A stretch of 64,000 nt of DNA from Mycetohabitans endofungorum (GCF_002927045.1 NZ_PRDW01000004.1:186001-250000); one strand, 5' to 3'. Shown: positions 19,938 through 29,693, counted from the stretch's first letter. The notes: a model not told the origin generated them from the letters alone. Numbers and translations: made by a program.

Positions 19938-20927
19938 TCAGTGCGTCGAGAATTGCGCGTTTTCCTCGATCGCGTGCCGCGACTTGCCGGGACGCGACGG
20001 CTGACTCGCGTGCTGGCGTACTGACCAGCTCACGCCCGCAACCAGCAGCACGATCGCGCCCCATTCGAGCACGCGCGGCCAGCGTTGCGCGTAAATGAAC
20101 CCGTACACGAGCGCGAACAGCGTCTCGAACACGATCAACTGGCCCGACAGCGTCAAGGGCACGCGTTTCGCCGCAGCGTTCCACAACGCATTGCCCCACC
20201 ATGAACAGCCGGTGGCGATGGCTAGGTTGAGCGCCCAAAACAGTTGCCAGCGTTCGGCATCGAGCGCCGGCCGCCCGACTGCGCCGCCCGGCACCAGCAG
20301 CAGTACGGCCCATAACAGCGCGCCGAGCACGCCGGTGACAATGCCCGATGCAATCGACCATTCGTTGCCGCCGAAATGTCCTGACTTGCGCAGATAGCGC
20401 GCATTAGCGACGGCGAACCAGGTCCACGCCGTCAGGGCGCCCGCGGCGCACAGCACGCCGGCGATCCGGCTCGCGATCGTGCCGTGCGTGGCGGCCGATG
20501 CCGTGAATACGTCGATGTTGATGCAAGCGATGCCGGCGGCAATCATCACAAGCGCAAGCGCAAGCCGCCGCAGTGGAACCGCGTCGTGATCAGCGCGTCC
20601 GGCCAGCGTGACGGTCAGCGGCAGCACGCCAACGATCAGCGACGATGGCGCGACGCCGACCAGCTGTACCGCTGCGGCGACCAGGATGTAATAGACGATG
20701 TTACCTGCGAGCGCGAGCCAGGTGAGCGCCATGAGATCCGCGCGCGTGAGCTTGGACAGCAGCCGACGTGCGTTGGGCAGCGCGACCGCGACCGACACCA
20801 GGCCGTACAATAGATAGCGTCCAGCGGCCAGCAGCAACGGCGAAAAGTCCGGCAGCAGGCGCGGGCCGAGAAATACGAAGCCCCACATCGCGCCCGCCAG
20901 CAGGCCGTACATCACCCCACGTTGCAT
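19938..20927 (-). CDS. DMT-family transporter (EamA domains)
   Basis: Inner-membrane protein with ten predicted hydrophobic segments in two EamA repeats, starting MQRGVMYGLLAGAMWGFVFL and ending in a cytosolic tail (RQHASQPSRPGKSRH). AGGGGAG just upstream fixes the ATG at 20927 rather than starts further out at 21068. 329 aa. Exporter of small metabolites by family; the substrate cannot be inferred. It is divergent from guaB across a control region of about 300 bp. Confidence 0.88.
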   Translation of the reverse strand: MQRGVMYGLLAGAMWGFVFLGPRLLPDFSPLLLAAGRYLLYGLVSVAVALPNARRLLSKLTRADLMALTWLALAGNIVYYILVAAAVQLVGVAPSSLIVGVLPLTVTLAGRADHDAVPLRRLALALVMIAAGIACINIDVFTASAATHGTIASRIAGVLCAAGALTAWTWFAVANARYLRKSGHFGGNEWSIASGIVTGVLGALLWAVLLLVPGGAVGRPALDAERWQLFWALNLAIATGCSWWGNALWNAAAKRVPLTLSGQLIVFETLFALVYGFIYAQRWPRVLEWGAIVLLVAGVSWSVRQHASQPSRPGKSRHAIEENAQFSTH

Positions 20928-21169
20928 TGCCGACTCCCCTGTCATTGTTGGCTGCGCCGTGCCGTGTCCGGTTGCGCACGTTTGCCACGCTGCATCCCAG
21001 CGGCGCGTGCAAAGCGGCGGGCGCGAGGCGGCGGGCATGGCGGCAATCAAAGGCGCGCAGCATAGCACGCGGTCCTTTCGTTATGCTTGTCGAATCCTGC
21101 AATCGGCGCAACGCTCACGTCGGCGCAGGATAAAAAATGGGGACACATTTGTAACTGGCTGTTCGGACA

Positions 21170-21198
21170 GTGAAAATCCAGGTAACTATCGGTATAAT
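21170..21198 (+). promoter_or_regulatory. Candidate sigma-70 promoter of guaB
   Basis: A perfect TATAAT at 21193-21198 lies 26 bp before the guaB ATG. At a 17-bp spacing upstream the hexamer is GTGAAA (21170-21175), four of six matches to TTGACA. The rest of the 297-bp guaB/DMT intergenic region shows no further gene. Confidence 0.6.
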
Positions 21199-21224
21199 CC
21201 GATTTTGCGCCTATAGGATTTGCC

Positions 21225-22688
21225 ATGCGTCTGATCCAAAAAGCACTCACATTCGATGACGTGCTCCTCGTGCCGGCGTACTCGAACGTACTGCCGCGCG
21301 ATACCAGTCTCAAAACCCGCGTGACTCGCAATATCTCCCTGAACATGCCGCTGATTTCGGCGGCGATGGACACGGTGACCGAAGGACGGCTTGCGATTGC
21401 GATGGCGCAGCAGGGTGGAATCGGCATCGTGCACAAGAACCTGACGCCGGCCGAACAGGCGCGTGAAGTCGCGAAGGTCAAGCGGTTCGAGTCCGGCGTG
21501 CTGCGGGATCCGATCACCGTGCCACCCGATATGAAGGTGCACGACGTGATTGCGCTGTCGCGCCAGCATGGCATTTCCGGCTTCCCGGTCGTTGACGGCG
21601 CGAAACTTATCGGCATCGTGACGAACCGCGACTTGCGCTTCGAGGAGCGGCTGGACGAGCCGGTGCGCGCAATCATGACGCCGCGTGAGCGGCTGGTCAC
21701 GGTCAGCGAGGGGACGTCGCTCGCGCAAGCCAAGGCGCTCATGCACCGCCACCGCCTGGAGCGTGTGTTGGTCGTCAATGAGGCGTTCGAGCTGCGCGGA
21801 TTAATGACAGTCAAGGACATCACGAAGGCGACCGAGCATCCGGATGCCTGCAAGGACGAGCATGGCAAGCTGCGGGTCGGTGCTGCCGTCGGCGTCGGTC
21901 CGGAGAACGTGGCGCGCGTCGAGGCGCTGGCGGCGGCGGGTGTCGACGTGATCGTCGTTGACACCGCGCACGGGCACAGTCAGGGCGTGCTAGAACGGGT
22001 GCGCTGGGTCAAGCAGCATTTTCCGCATATCGATGTGATTGGCGGCAACATTGCGACTGCCGAAGCCGCCAAGGCGTTGGTTGAGCACGGCGCCGACGGC
22101 GTAAAGGTTGGCATCGGCCCGGGTTCGATCTGCACCACGCGGATCGTCGCGGGCGTCGGCGTGCCGCAGATCACCGCGATCGCGAACGTGGCTGACGCGC
22201 TGCGGGGCAGCGGCGTGCCAGTGATCGCCGACGGTGGCGTGCGCTACTCCGGGGATGTATCGAAGGCGCTGGCCGCGGGCGCCGACGCGGTGATGATGGG
22301 CAGCATGCTGGCCGGCACCGAGGAATCGCCCGGCGACATATTCCTGTTCCAGGGGCGCCAATACAAATCGTATCGCGGCATGGGTTCGGTTGGCGCCATG
22401 AAAGATGGCGCGGCGGACCGCTACTTTCAGGAAGACAATTCGGCCAACGTCGACAAGCTGGTGCCGGAAGGGATTGAAGGCCGTGTCGCGTACAAGGGTG
22501 GCGTCAATGCGATTCTGTTCCAATTAATTGGCGGGGTGCGCGCAAGCATGGGCTACTGTGGTTGCCGCACGATCGAGGAGTTGCACGAGAAAGCCGCGTT
22601 CGTCGAGATCACGGCGGCCGGTGTGCGCGAATCGCACGTGCATGACGTGCAGATCACGAAGGAAGCACCGAACTACCACGTCGATTGA
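21225..22688 (+). CDS. guaB: IMP dehydrogenase
   Basis: NAD-dependent oxidation of IMP to XMP, the committed step of GMP synthesis. The (beta/alpha)8 barrel is interrupted by a CBS pair at about residues 95-200 ([20 protein letters not shown]). The catalytic Cys lies in [17 protein letters not shown], and the mobile flap follows [20 protein letters not shown]. 487 aa, standard length. It is followed after 8 bp by a small membrane protein and then guaA. Confidence 0.98.
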   Translation: MRLIQKALTFDDVLLVPAYSNVLPRDTSLKTRVTRNISLNMPLISAAMDTVTEGRLAIAMAQQGGIGIVHKNLTPAEQAREVAKVKRFESGVLRDPITVPPDMKVHDVIALSRQHGISGFPVVDGAKLIGIVTNRDLRFEERLDEPVRAIMTPRERLVTVSEGTSLAQAKALMHRHRLERVLVVNEAFELRGLMTVKDITKATEHPDACKDEHGKLRVGAAVGVGPENVARVEALAAAGVDVIVVDTAHGHSQGVLERVRWVKQHFPHIDVIGGNIATAEAAKALVEHGADGVKVGIGPGSICTTRIVAGVGVPQITAIANVADALRGSGVPVIADGGVRYSGDVSKALAAGADAVMMGSMLAGTEESPGDIFLFQGRQYKSYRGMGSVGAMKDGAADRYFQEDNSANVDKLVPEGIEGRVAYKGGVNAILFQLIGGVRASMGYCGCRTIEELHEKAAFVEITAAGVRESHVHDVQITKEAPNYHVD

Positions 22689-22696
22689 GCGGACTT

Positions 22697-23365
22697 ATGA
22701 AAGCCCTGTTGCGTGCGGTACTGATCGTCGATGCGCTGGTGACAGCGGCATTTGGTCTGTTGATGGTCGCGACGCCGTGGCGGTCGCTGTACGACACGCT
22801 GCAGTTGGTGCAAGTGTCGCCGGCGATGGTGGGACAGTTATTCGGCATCGTGCTGTTGGCGCTGGCCGGATTGCAATTGCGCGCGGCGGTTCATGGCGCG
22901 CTGACCGCCCCGGTTGCCGGCGCCAGTGGCCACGCGCTGTGGGCTTGCGGCGTACTGATGCTCGTCTGGTTGGTCGCGGTGCGCTCGCCGTCGTTGGTCG
23001 GCCTCGGTCTGTGGATCGGGCCGCTGGTAGGTGTCGCGTTGCTGCTGTATGGGCTGATCAACGTCCGGCTGGCCGCCGCGGTACGGCGGCGCGACTGGGC
23101 GGCCGCGCAGGGTGCAGCCTCCGCGGAGCGTGCGCGCAAACGTGCCGCCGCGATGGCGACGATGACACCGGCTCAGGCCGCAGACGTGCCGACTAGTCCG
23201 GCGGAACCAGCTGGCCGGGCGCCGGCGACGCCCGCGACGACGCAGTCCGGTGCGTCGGCACCCAATGCATCGCCATCCGCCACGTCGATACCCGCGGCCG
23301 GCCCCGGCGCCGACGGACGTCGTGAGCCGCTGGTGCGCGGCGACGATGACACGGATCGCGGTTGA
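22697..23365 (+). CDS. Membrane protein of unknown function between guaB and guaA
   Basis: The first 125 residues hold four hydrophobic segments (AVLIVDALVTAAFGLLMVAT, LFGIVLLALAGLQLRAAV, LWACGVLMLVWLVAV, LVGLGLWIGPLVGVALLLYG). The C-terminal 90 residues are a low-complexity Ala/Pro/Thr/Ser-rich tail, probably cytosolic. 222 aa from ATG 22697, 8 bp after guaB. I do not recognise a named family. Its place inside the gua operon implies co-expression with GMP synthesis, but no function follows from that. Confidence 0.8.
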   Translation: MKALLRAVLIVDALVTAAFGLLMVATPWRSLYDTLQLVQVSPAMVGQLFGIVLLALAGLQLRAAVHGALTAPVAGASGHALWACGVLMLVWLVAVRSPSLVGLGLWIGPLVGVALLLYGLINVRLAAAVRRRDWAAAQGAASAERARKRAAAMATMTPAQAADVPTSPAEPAGRAPATPATTQSGASAPNASPSATSIPAAGPGADGRREPLVRGDDDTDRG

Positions 23366-23484
23366 ACGGCGCCTCAATACCCGCTTGGAGCGCGCCTCCC
23401 GCCGCATGGCGCGTCGTGCTGCCGTCGGGTCCGCGTACAGCGCGGTTTGTCCCGTTTTCACTCTATTGAGATTCACCCATTGCC

Positions 23485-25068
23485 ATGCATGACAAGATCC
23501 TGATCCTCGACTTTGGCTCCCAGGTCACGCAGTTGATCGCGCGCCGTGTGCGCGAGGCGCATGTCTACTCCGAGGTTCATCCCTACGATGTCGATGACGC
23601 ATTCGTGCGCGAATTCAAGCCGAAGGGCGTGATCTTGTCCGGCGGTCCAAGTTCGGTCACCGACACGGATACGCCACGCGTGCCGCAGGCCGTGTTTAAT
23701 CTAGGCGTGCCGGTATTGGGTATTTGTTACGGCATGCAGGCGATGGCGTTGCAACTCGGCGGCAAGGTCGAACTCGGTCATGTGCGCGAGTTCGGCTACG
23801 CCGAGGTACGTGCGCGCAACCATACGAAGCTGCTGGAGGCGATCGAGGATTTCACGACGCCGGAAGGCCATGGCATGCTGAAGGTTTGGATGAGCCACGG
23901 TGACAAGGTGGTCGAGATGCCGCCCGGCTTCAAGCTCATGGCGTCGACCGAGTCATGCCCGATTGCGGCGATGGCCGATGAGGATCGCCGGTTCTACGGG
24001 TTGCAGTGGCATCCGGAAGTCACGCATACGATCAAGGGCCGTGACATGCTGAACCGGTTCGTGCTCGAGTTGTGCGGCGCGAAGCCGGATTGGGAAATGG
24101 GGCACTACATTGCCGAGGCGGTAGAGCAGATCCGCGCGCAGGTTGGTAACGAGCGGGTGATCCTCGGATTGTCTGGTGGCGTTGATTCGTCGGTTGCGGC
24201 GGCATTGCTACACCGTGCGATCGGCGACCAGTTGACGTGCGTGTTCGTCGACCACGGCTTGCTGCGGCTCCACGAAGCGGAGCAGGTCATGGAGACGTTC
24301 GGCCGGCATCTCGGGGTAAAGGTGATTCACGTTGACGCCAGCGACGCATTCATGAGCAAGCTGGCCGGCGTGACTGATCCGGAGCACAAGCGCAAGATCA
24401 TCGGTGCGGAATTCGTCGAGGTGTTCCAGAGCGAGGCTCGCAAGCTGACCGACGCGAAATGGCTCGCGCAAGGCACGATCTATCCAGATGTGATCGAGTC
24501 GGCTGGCAAAGGCAAGAAAGGCGCGCATACGATCAAGAGCCACCACAACGTGGGCGGATTACCGGAAACGCTGAATCTGAAACTGCTCGAGCCGCTGCGC
24601 GAGTTGTTCAAAGACGAGGTGCGCGAGCTTGGCGTGAAGCTCGGCTTGCCGCCGTCGATGGTGTATCGGCATCCATTCCCCGGGCCGGGGCTGGGCGTGC
24701 GGATCCTGGGCGAGGTCAAGCGCGAGTTCGCCGATCTGCTGCGCAAAGCCGATGCGATCTTCATCGAAACGTTGCGCACGACGATGGATCAGGATAGCGG
24801 CAAGTCGTGGTATGAGTTGACCAGCCAAGCGTTTGCGGTCTTTCTGCCGGTGCGCAGCGTCGGCGTGATGGGCGATGGCCGCACGTATGACTATGTCGTC
24901 GCGTTGCGCGCGGTGCAGACGCACGATTTCATGACCGCGCATTGGGCACATTTGCCGCATGAATTGCTTGGGCGTGTGTCGAATCGCATCATTAATGAGG
25001 TGCGGGGTATCAATCGCGTGGTGTACGATATTTCGGGTAAGCCGCCGGCGACGATTGAGTGGGAGTGA
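23485..25068 (+). CDS. guaA: GMP synthase (glutamine-hydrolysing)
   Basis: Converts XMP, glutamine and ATP to GMP, the step after GuaB. The class I amidotransferase domain has the nucleophile in [16 protein letters not shown] and the His/Glu pair in [11 protein letters not shown]. The ATP pyrophosphatase P-loop is [16 protein letters not shown], and the C-terminal dimerisation domain ends [10 protein letters not shown]. 527 aa, normal length. Confidence 0.98.
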   Translation: MHDKILILDFGSQVTQLIARRVREAHVYSEVHPYDVDDAFVREFKPKGVILSGGPSSVTDTDTPRVPQAVFNLGVPVLGICYGMQAMALQLGGKVELGHVREFGYAEVRARNHTKLLEAIEDFTTPEGHGMLKVWMSHGDKVVEMPPGFKLMASTESCPIAAMADEDRRFYGLQWHPEVTHTIKGRDMLNRFVLELCGAKPDWEMGHYIAEAVEQIRAQVGNERVILGLSGGVDSSVAAALLHRAIGDQLTCVFVDHGLLRLHEAEQVMETFGRHLGVKVIHVDASDAFMSKLAGVTDPEHKRKIIGAEFVEVFQSEARKLTDAKWLAQGTIYPDVIESAGKGKKGAHTIKSHHNVGGLPETLNLKLLEPLRELFKDEVRELGVKLGLPPSMVYRHPFPGPGLGVRILGEVKREFADLLRKADAIFIETLRTTMDQDSGKSWYELTSQAFAVFLPVRSVGVMGDGRTYDYVVALRAVQTHDFMTAHWAHLPHELLGRVSNRIINEVRGINRVVYDISGKPPATIEWE

Positions 25069-25115
25069 TATGGCGTCTGGCACCGACTGGTAGCTACAGC
25101 GACGAAACACAGCTG

Positions 25116-25144
25116 AGCCCGCGTAACTGCGGGCTTTTGTTTTC
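25116..25144 (+). terminator. Rho-independent terminator after guaA
   Basis: AGCCCGC and GCGGGCT pair as a 7-bp GC stem around a short loop (GTAACT), followed by TTTTGTTTT. It lies 48 bp after the guaA stop and closes the gua transcription unit. Confidence 0.85.
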
Positions 25145-25301
25145 GGACTGGTATGGCTTGGCAATTTTGAGCATTGCTAAGCACCATTTTTTATGGCGTA
25201 GTTGATGGCACTGGTTGTTTCTGATGCCATGCGTGATGCTTGCAAGTTGAAGTCATTAGAATATATTTGCAGTCAATGAAAGCGAATAAAAGGTTTTGAC
25301 T

Positions 25302-25556
25302 ATGGCCATCCTGACGGTGCGGAATGTGCCTGACGAGGTGCACCGCGCTCTGCACCTGCGGGCCGCCGTGCATGGCCGCAGCACAGAGGCGGAGGTCCGC
25401 GAGATTCTTGAAAGTGCGGTGAAGTCGGAAAAGCGCGTTCGCATGGGCGACGCGCTGGCGGAGCTTGGCCGCCGCGTGGGGTTAACGAACGATGATTTTG
25501 CACTGTTGGACCAGGTGCGCGACAAGATCCCGGCGGAGCCGTTGGGGTTTGAATGA
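25302..25556 (+). CDS. FitA-like ribbon-helix-helix antitoxin
   Basis: 84-aa protein with an N-terminal Arc-type ribbon-helix-helix (AILTVRNVPDEVHRALHLRA) followed by HGRSTEAEVREILESAV, the pattern of FitA/StbC antitoxins paired with PIN toxins. Its stop overlaps the toxin start by 4 bp (ATGA at 25553-25556), typical of a type II toxin-antitoxin operon. It lies in an AT-richer stretch after guaA. The partner toxin is truncated, so the antitoxin may now only act on DNA. Confidence 0.85.
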   Translation: MAILTVRNVPDEVHRALHLRAAVHGRSTEAEVREILESAVKSEKRVRMGDALAELGRRVGLTNDDFALLDQVRDKIPAEPLGFE

Positions 25557-25870
25557 TCGTCTTGGACACGAATGTCGTCTCCGAAGCGATGAAACCCGAA
25601 CCCGATCCGGCCGTGCGGGCCTGGTTGAATGAGCAGGTGGTGGAAACCCTTTACCTCTCCAGTGTGACGCTGGCCGAGCTGCTGTTTGACATCGGCACGC
25701 TTCCGGACGGGAGGCGCAAGAAGGGCCTGGGCGAAGCCTTGGACGGCTTGCTCGAGCTGTTCGGTGACCGCGTGTTGACATTCGATACCGAAGCGGCTCG
25801 CCACTATGCCGAGCTGGCGGTGAAGGCCCGTACGGCCGGAGGATTACCAGTAAATCCAGTGAATACCTGA
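25553..25870 (+). pseudogene. FitB/VapC-like PIN-domain toxin, C-terminally truncated
   Basis: Starts MIVLDTNVVSEAMKPEPDPA, with PIN-domain acidic residues Asp5 and Glu42 (SSVTLAELLFDIG) in place. Homology stops after KARTAGG near residue 98, and the frame closes with LPVNPVNT. Full FitB proteins are about 140 aa and carry two more catalytic Asp after this point (in a DGYIAAIA-like and a TRD-like segment), which are missing here. The nuclease is therefore probably dead. The sequence after the break resembles an insertion-sequence remnant. Confidence 0.75.
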
Positions 25871-25900
25871 CACCGTGATCTCCTAGTGTGAAGGGAGGAA

Positions 25901-25966
25901 ATGAGCATAGTCGGTCCAGATATCGGGGTTGATCGATGCGTGCTAGCGACCCACTTCTGCCGCTAG
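25901..25966 (+). mobile_element. Possible IS110-like transposase start (scrap)
   Basis: AAGGGAGGAA precedes an ATG that opens MSIVGPDIGVDRCVLATHFC and stops after 21 codons. The pattern resembles the first strand of an IS110-type DEDD transposase (hydrophobic strand, then D-I-G/A). The rest of the element is not visible in 25967-26136, where I see no gene. The scrap sits directly after the point where the FitB-like gene is cut. This is a weak call. Confidence 0.25.
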
Positions 25967-26136
25967 TAAAGGATTCGCGAATGTCGCGATGCTGGCTCGA
26001 AATGGGCACCTGTCAACAGGCCGAATTGGCAAGGTTGTCCGGTTCCAGCGTGGGAACGCCTGAGGTACCTCCAGGCCAATTTATAAAGATGCCATCGACC
26101 TTCGTTCGCACCCTGGTCCGTAAATAGGCGTTCCCG

Positions 26137-27138
26137 TCAATTAGGCGCTGCGAAAACGTCGAGTTGAGTTGCAGGCGACAGTGCGAACGAAGCTCGCATG
26201 TCCCGCGCCTCATCGACGGGCGAGCGCCCGAAAAACCGCTTGAACTCCCGGCTGAACTGAGATGGACTCTCGTAGCCCACGCGCGCAGACGCGGACGCAG
26301 CCGTCAAGCCGTCGCGGATCATCATCAGCCGAGCCTGATGCAAACGTGTCGATTTGATATATTGAATCGGCGAGGTGAGCGTGGCGGCGCGAAAGTTGGC
26401 ATGGAAAGCTGGCACGCTCATCCCAGCCTCCTTCGCGAGAGAGCTGACATCCAACGGCTGGGCATAGTCGGCGTGGATCCGGCGCAGCGCCTTCGCCACT
26501 CTCCCAAATCGACCCTGATGGGCGAGTGCCGCCCTCAGTGCCGCGCCTTGCTGCCCGACTAGTACCCGATAGCAGATTTCACGGACGATCGCGGGCCCTA
26601 ATACCTGTGCATCGAGGGGCGACGTCAATGCCCGAAGCAGGCGGAAGGTGGCATCGGCCAAATCGCCGTCCAACGGTGTCGATAAGATTCCGAGCGGCGC
26701 TCCTTGCTGATAGCAACTTGACTGATCGATCGTCAGAATGAGGTCGGCCAATTCGGCCAAGTCGAGCCGCAGCGATACGGCCAGCATTGGCTCCGACTCG
26801 CTCGCCTCGGTTTCCGTGGAGAACGGCAATGGCACCGACAAGACGAGGTAATGCTGCGCATCGTAAACATAGACCTGATCGCCGAGGAACCCCAGCTTGC
26901 GCCCCTGGCAGACGATCACGATGCTCGGCTCATATAACACGGGCGTACGTCCTAACGGCCGGTTAGATCGCATGAACCGCACGCTCTCCAGGGCAGACTG
27001 TGTGTATCCCTCGTTCGGCGCCAGCCGCTCGAGCAGGTTCACCATCTTTACGGAAATCGGATCGTCGGCAACTGTCACGAGGGCTTCTTTCCTGGCGGCT
27101 GAGGCGAAGGAATTGTAACTGACCCGATCGATGGGCAC
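26137..27138 (-). CDS. AraC-family transcriptional regulator
   Basis: The N-terminal AraC_N-type sensor half (YEPSIVIVCQGRKLGFLGDQ, about residues 60-190) is followed by a C-terminal double helix-turn-helix (ADYAQPLDVSSLAKEAGMSV, then TAASASARVGYESPSQFSRE and FKRFFGRSP). 333 aa from a GTG at 27138. Divergent from the SDR gene at 27401, so it is a plausible regulator of that dehydrogenase, though this is inference. The inducer is unknown. Confidence 0.87.
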   Translation of the reverse strand: MPIDRVSYNSFASAARKEALVTVADDPISVKMVNLLERLAPNEGYTQSALESVRFMRSNRPLGRTPVLYEPSIVIVCQGRKLGFLGDQVYVYDAQHYLVLSVPLPFSTETEASESEPMLAVSLRLDLAELADLILTIDQSSCYQQGAPLGILSTPLDGDLADATFRLLRALTSPLDAQVLGPAIVREICYRVLVGQQGAALRAALAHQGRFGRVAKALRRIHADYAQPLDVSSLAKEAGMSVPAFHANFRAATLTSPIQYIKSTRLHQARLMMIRDGLTAASASARVGYESPSQFSREFKRFFGRSPVDEARDMRASFALSPATQLDVFAAPN

Positions 27139-27283
27139 ACATCTACTTTGATAAGAATAGGCAATACCGTCATCGTCACGTGTATTCGCGCCCGCGCCTG
27201 CGGTTCATAAGATTGGTTATCGGCTGCACGGTTCAACTCAGGTGCCGGAAGACGCCGCAACCGCTACCTCGTCCGTTCCGCGC

Positions 27284-27373
27284 GCCTCGAAAGCCGTGGC
27301 CTATGCGATCGAGCAGCCGGCTGACGTTGACGTCAGCGAGATCGTGGTGCGACCGACCGCCAGTCCCCATTAA
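27284..27373 (+). pseudogene. Relic of an SDR dehydrogenase C-terminus
   Basis: One frame encodes ASKAVAYAIEQPADVDVSEI then VVRPTASPH and stops at 27371-27373. This is the typical end of a YdfG-type short-chain dehydrogenase. No Rossmann motif or start is found upstream (27139-27283), so only the last 30 or so codons survive. It lies 27 bp before the intact SDR gene and is a different SDR subtype. Confidence 0.5.
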
Positions 27374-27400
27374 ACTTTCTATCCCATCAGGAGTGTTCTC

Positions 27401-28162
27401 ATGACTTCACAAGCTTCCACCAATCAGTCTTTCGACGGCAAGATCGCTATCGTCACCGGCGCCGCCAGCGGCATTGGGCTCGCCACCACGGAACTGTTGC
27501 ATGCTCAAGGCGCCAGCGTGATTGCCGTCGACCGGAGCGCCGATGTCGAGGCGTTGGCCAGGCCGGGAATCGTCCCGCTCGTTGCCGACGTCGCGCACGA
27601 GGAAAGTGCGGTACGTGCGGTGTCCACCGCAATGCAGCAGTTTGGCAAGCTCGACATTCTAGTCAACAATGCTGCGATCATCATCAACAAACTAGTCGTC
27701 GACATGACGCTCGAGGACTGGAACCGCGTGCAGGCCGTGAATTCCACGGGCGCATTCCTGTTCTCGCGTGAGGCCATGCGCGCGATGATGCCGGCGCGCA
27801 CAGGCGCCATCGTCAACGTGGGTTCATACGCGTGCTACCAGGCGTTCCCGCTTATCGCTGCGTACGCAGCGTCCAAAGGCGCATTAGCCCAGTTGACGCG
27901 TGCCATGTCGCTTGAGGCGATCGATCACGGCATTCGCGTCAATGCGATAGGGTCCGGCGACGCGGTAACGAATATCACAAACCACATCCACAAGGATGGC
28001 CCTGCATTCCTCGCCGAGCATGGCAAGAATGCGCCGATCAGACGCGCGGCACAGCCGCGCGAAATTGCCGAAGTGATCGCCTTTCTGGCGTCCGACAAAG
28101 CCAGCTATATCGTCGGCGCAGTCGTGATGGCGGATGGTGGAATGAGCGTGGCTCTCAAGTAA
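27401..28162 (+). CDS. Short-chain dehydrogenase/reductase (SDR)
   Basis: Classical NAD(P)-dependent SDR of 253 aa. Cofactor motif AIVTGAASGIGLATTELLHA (TGxxxGIG), then LDILVNNAAII and the active-site Ser, Tyr and Lys in GSYACYQAFPLIAAYAASKG (Ser 13 residues before Tyr; YAASK). The C-terminal SYIVGAVVMADGGMSVALK is the usual substrate-side end. AGGAGTGTTCTC precedes the ATG. The substrate is not predictable. Divergent from the AraC regulator and flanked on both sides by relics of other SDR genes. Confidence 0.92.
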   Translation: MTSQASTNQSFDGKIAIVTGAASGIGLATTELLHAQGASVIAVDRSADVEALARPGIVPLVADVAHEESAVRAVSTAMQQFGKLDILVNNAAIIINKLVVDMTLEDWNRVQAVNSTGAFLFSREAMRAMMPARTGAIVNVGSYACYQAFPLIAAYAASKGALAQLTRAMSLEAIDHGIRVNAIGSGDAVTNITNHIHKDGPAFLAEHGKNAPIRRAAQPREIAEVIAFLASDKASYIVGAVVMADGGMSVALK

Positions 28163-28172
28163 CGATAGGTCT

Positions 28173-28345
28173 CGGCCAGCGACTCGTCCGGTTGCGCCTC
28201 GTTCGCGGCAACCGTGTCGCCGCCACTTCGCGAGGCGAGGTGCGACAGCACTTCGAGGTCAACCTGTTTGCACCGCTAACCGTCCTGCGACACGCGCTTG
28301 TGCATCTGCGCAAGCAGCGCGGCTTGGCAGTGCCCGGCGACGGGC
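28173..28345 (+). pseudogene. Relic of another SDR gene
   Basis: The frame reads VRGNRVAATSRGEVRQHFEV followed by NLFAPLTVLRHALVHLRKQR. The first part resembles an SDR beta2 strand (VAATSR) and the second the helix after the NAG motif (RQHFEVNLFGPL type). The stretch between, including NNAG, is deleted, and there is no start or active site. The rest of 28346-28769 shows no gene that I can support. Confidence 0.5.
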
Positions 28346-28769
28346 GCTGCCCCGGTAGGAGGAATCTGACGCACAGGAAGTGCCAAGTTAAAAAATTTAC
28401 CGTCTGCTCGAGTCCGGTCCCATCGTGACGATAACGACTCGAGCCGGCGAAGGCAGATCTAACGTTATGACGATGGGTTTTCGCGTAACGATGCGACATG
28501 ATCCAGTGTTGATCGGCGTGGTGCTCTGTCCGCGGCATCACGGCTTTCGCGCTTTGCAAGAATCGAGTGCGTAATCGCCGTGCTGACGATCGGCCTCGCG
28601 CAAACGTTTATCCTTGAAATGCAGCGGGCCGTGATCGACGGGAGCCGGTCGGAACGTCGCCTAATCCGACATCAAGGCGACGGCGGGCTCGCGCGGAGGA
28701 CGAGATGTTCGACTTGCACGAACGCATGATGCGATGGCGTTATTTGGCGGATGAGCAGCACCACTCGCG

Positions 28770-28811
28770 TCACGCGACGCTGGGAGAATGTCACGCGACG
28801 CTGGAAGAATG
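28770..28811. repeat. 21-bp tandem duplication at the 3' end of the LysR gene
   Basis: Two adjacent 21-bp units (28770-28790 and 28791-28811) differ by one base (GGGAGAATG against GGAAGAATG). Read on the minus strand each encodes HSSSVA-stop or HSPSVA-stop, so the last six codons and the stop of the LysR gene are duplicated directly downstream of it. Confidence 0.8.
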
Positions 28812-29693
28812 CTTGAGCCGATCAAGGAACCAGCGGCCCGCGAAACCCGGTGGCGTGTCCTTGCGGTAGATCGCAAACATGGCGATCGGCGGGGTTTGTG
28901 GCTGAAAGTTCTCGATTTGCAGCGGTACCAACTCGCCGGAAACGATATCGTCATGCACCATTGGCACCGGCATGTGCCCCCATCCGAAGCCTGCGCGCAG
29001 AAATGCGTGCTTCGCACCAAGATCGGCGAGTCGCCAGATCAGCGGCGACAGGACGCCGAACGTTTTGCCCTCGGTCAACGTCGTACGATCAGTCAACACA
29101 AGCTGCACGTGTTCTTTAAGCTCGCGCAGTCGGATCACCCGCTTGATCGACGCCAAGGGATGTGCTGGAGCAGCGACAGTGACCATCGGGACATCGAGCA
29201 GCTTTTCGGCATCCACCGTTTCGGGCACGGTCGGCATCGAACCGCTGATACCGAGCCGACACTCGTGCTCGAGCACCGGCCGCATCACCGCGCCCAGCGC
29301 CTCCACGTAGAGCCGCAATGGTGTGTGGGGAAACGCATCGCGGAACTCGCCAACGGCGGCCGTCAGCGAGGCCATCGGATACATGACGTCCACTACGACC
29401 GACAGCTCGGGCTCAAGCCCCTGCGCAATGGCTCGCGCCTTCGACTTGAAATCGTCCATTCCGCTGACAACGAGGCGTGCCTGTGCAAGCAGCGCAGTGC
29501 CTTGCTCGGTTAAGCGCGGATAGCGGCTGCTCCGGTCGAACAACTGCACATCGATCTGTTCTTCGAGGTTTGCGAGTGTCTGGCTCACGACGGATTGCGC
29601 CCTGCGCAGCCTTCGGCCGGCGGCGGAGAAGCTGCCTTCGTCTGCTGCGGCAATGAAGGTGCGCAACTGATCCAGGGATACGCCGTCCAGCAT
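28791..29693 (-). CDS. LysR-family transcriptional regulator
   Basis: 300-aa LysR regulator. The N-terminal winged helix-turn-helix is SLDQLRTFIAAADEGSFSAA followed by RRAQSVVSQTLANLEEQIDV. The periplasmic-binding-like effector domain runs from about residue 90 (LSVVVDVMYPMASLTAAVGE). Divergent from a pirin fragment, a SnoaL-like gene and an alcohol dehydrogenase, which it may control. LysR-pirin divergent pairs are common in proteobacteria. The last codons are tandemly duplicated. Confidence 0.92.
   Translation of the reverse strand: MLDGVSLDQLRTFIAAADEGSFSAAGRRLRRAQSVVSQTLANLEEQIDVQLFDRSSRYPRLTEQGTALLAQARLVVSGMDDFKSKARAIAQGLEPELSVVVDVMYPMASLTAAVGEFRDAFPHTPLRLYVEALGAVMRPVLEHECRLGISGSMPTVPETVDAEKLLDVPMVTVAAPAHPLASIKRVIRLRELKEHVQLVLTDRTTLTEGKTFGVLSPLIWRLADLGAKHAFLRAGFGWGHMPVPMVHDDIVSGELVPLQIENFQPQTPPIAMFAIYRKDTPPGFAGRWFLDRLKHSSSVA

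Noticed and set aside
25936-26213. Short open frames on both strands between the FitB relic and the AraC gene
   Set aside because: No similarity I recognise; the pieces are too short and lack ribosome sites.
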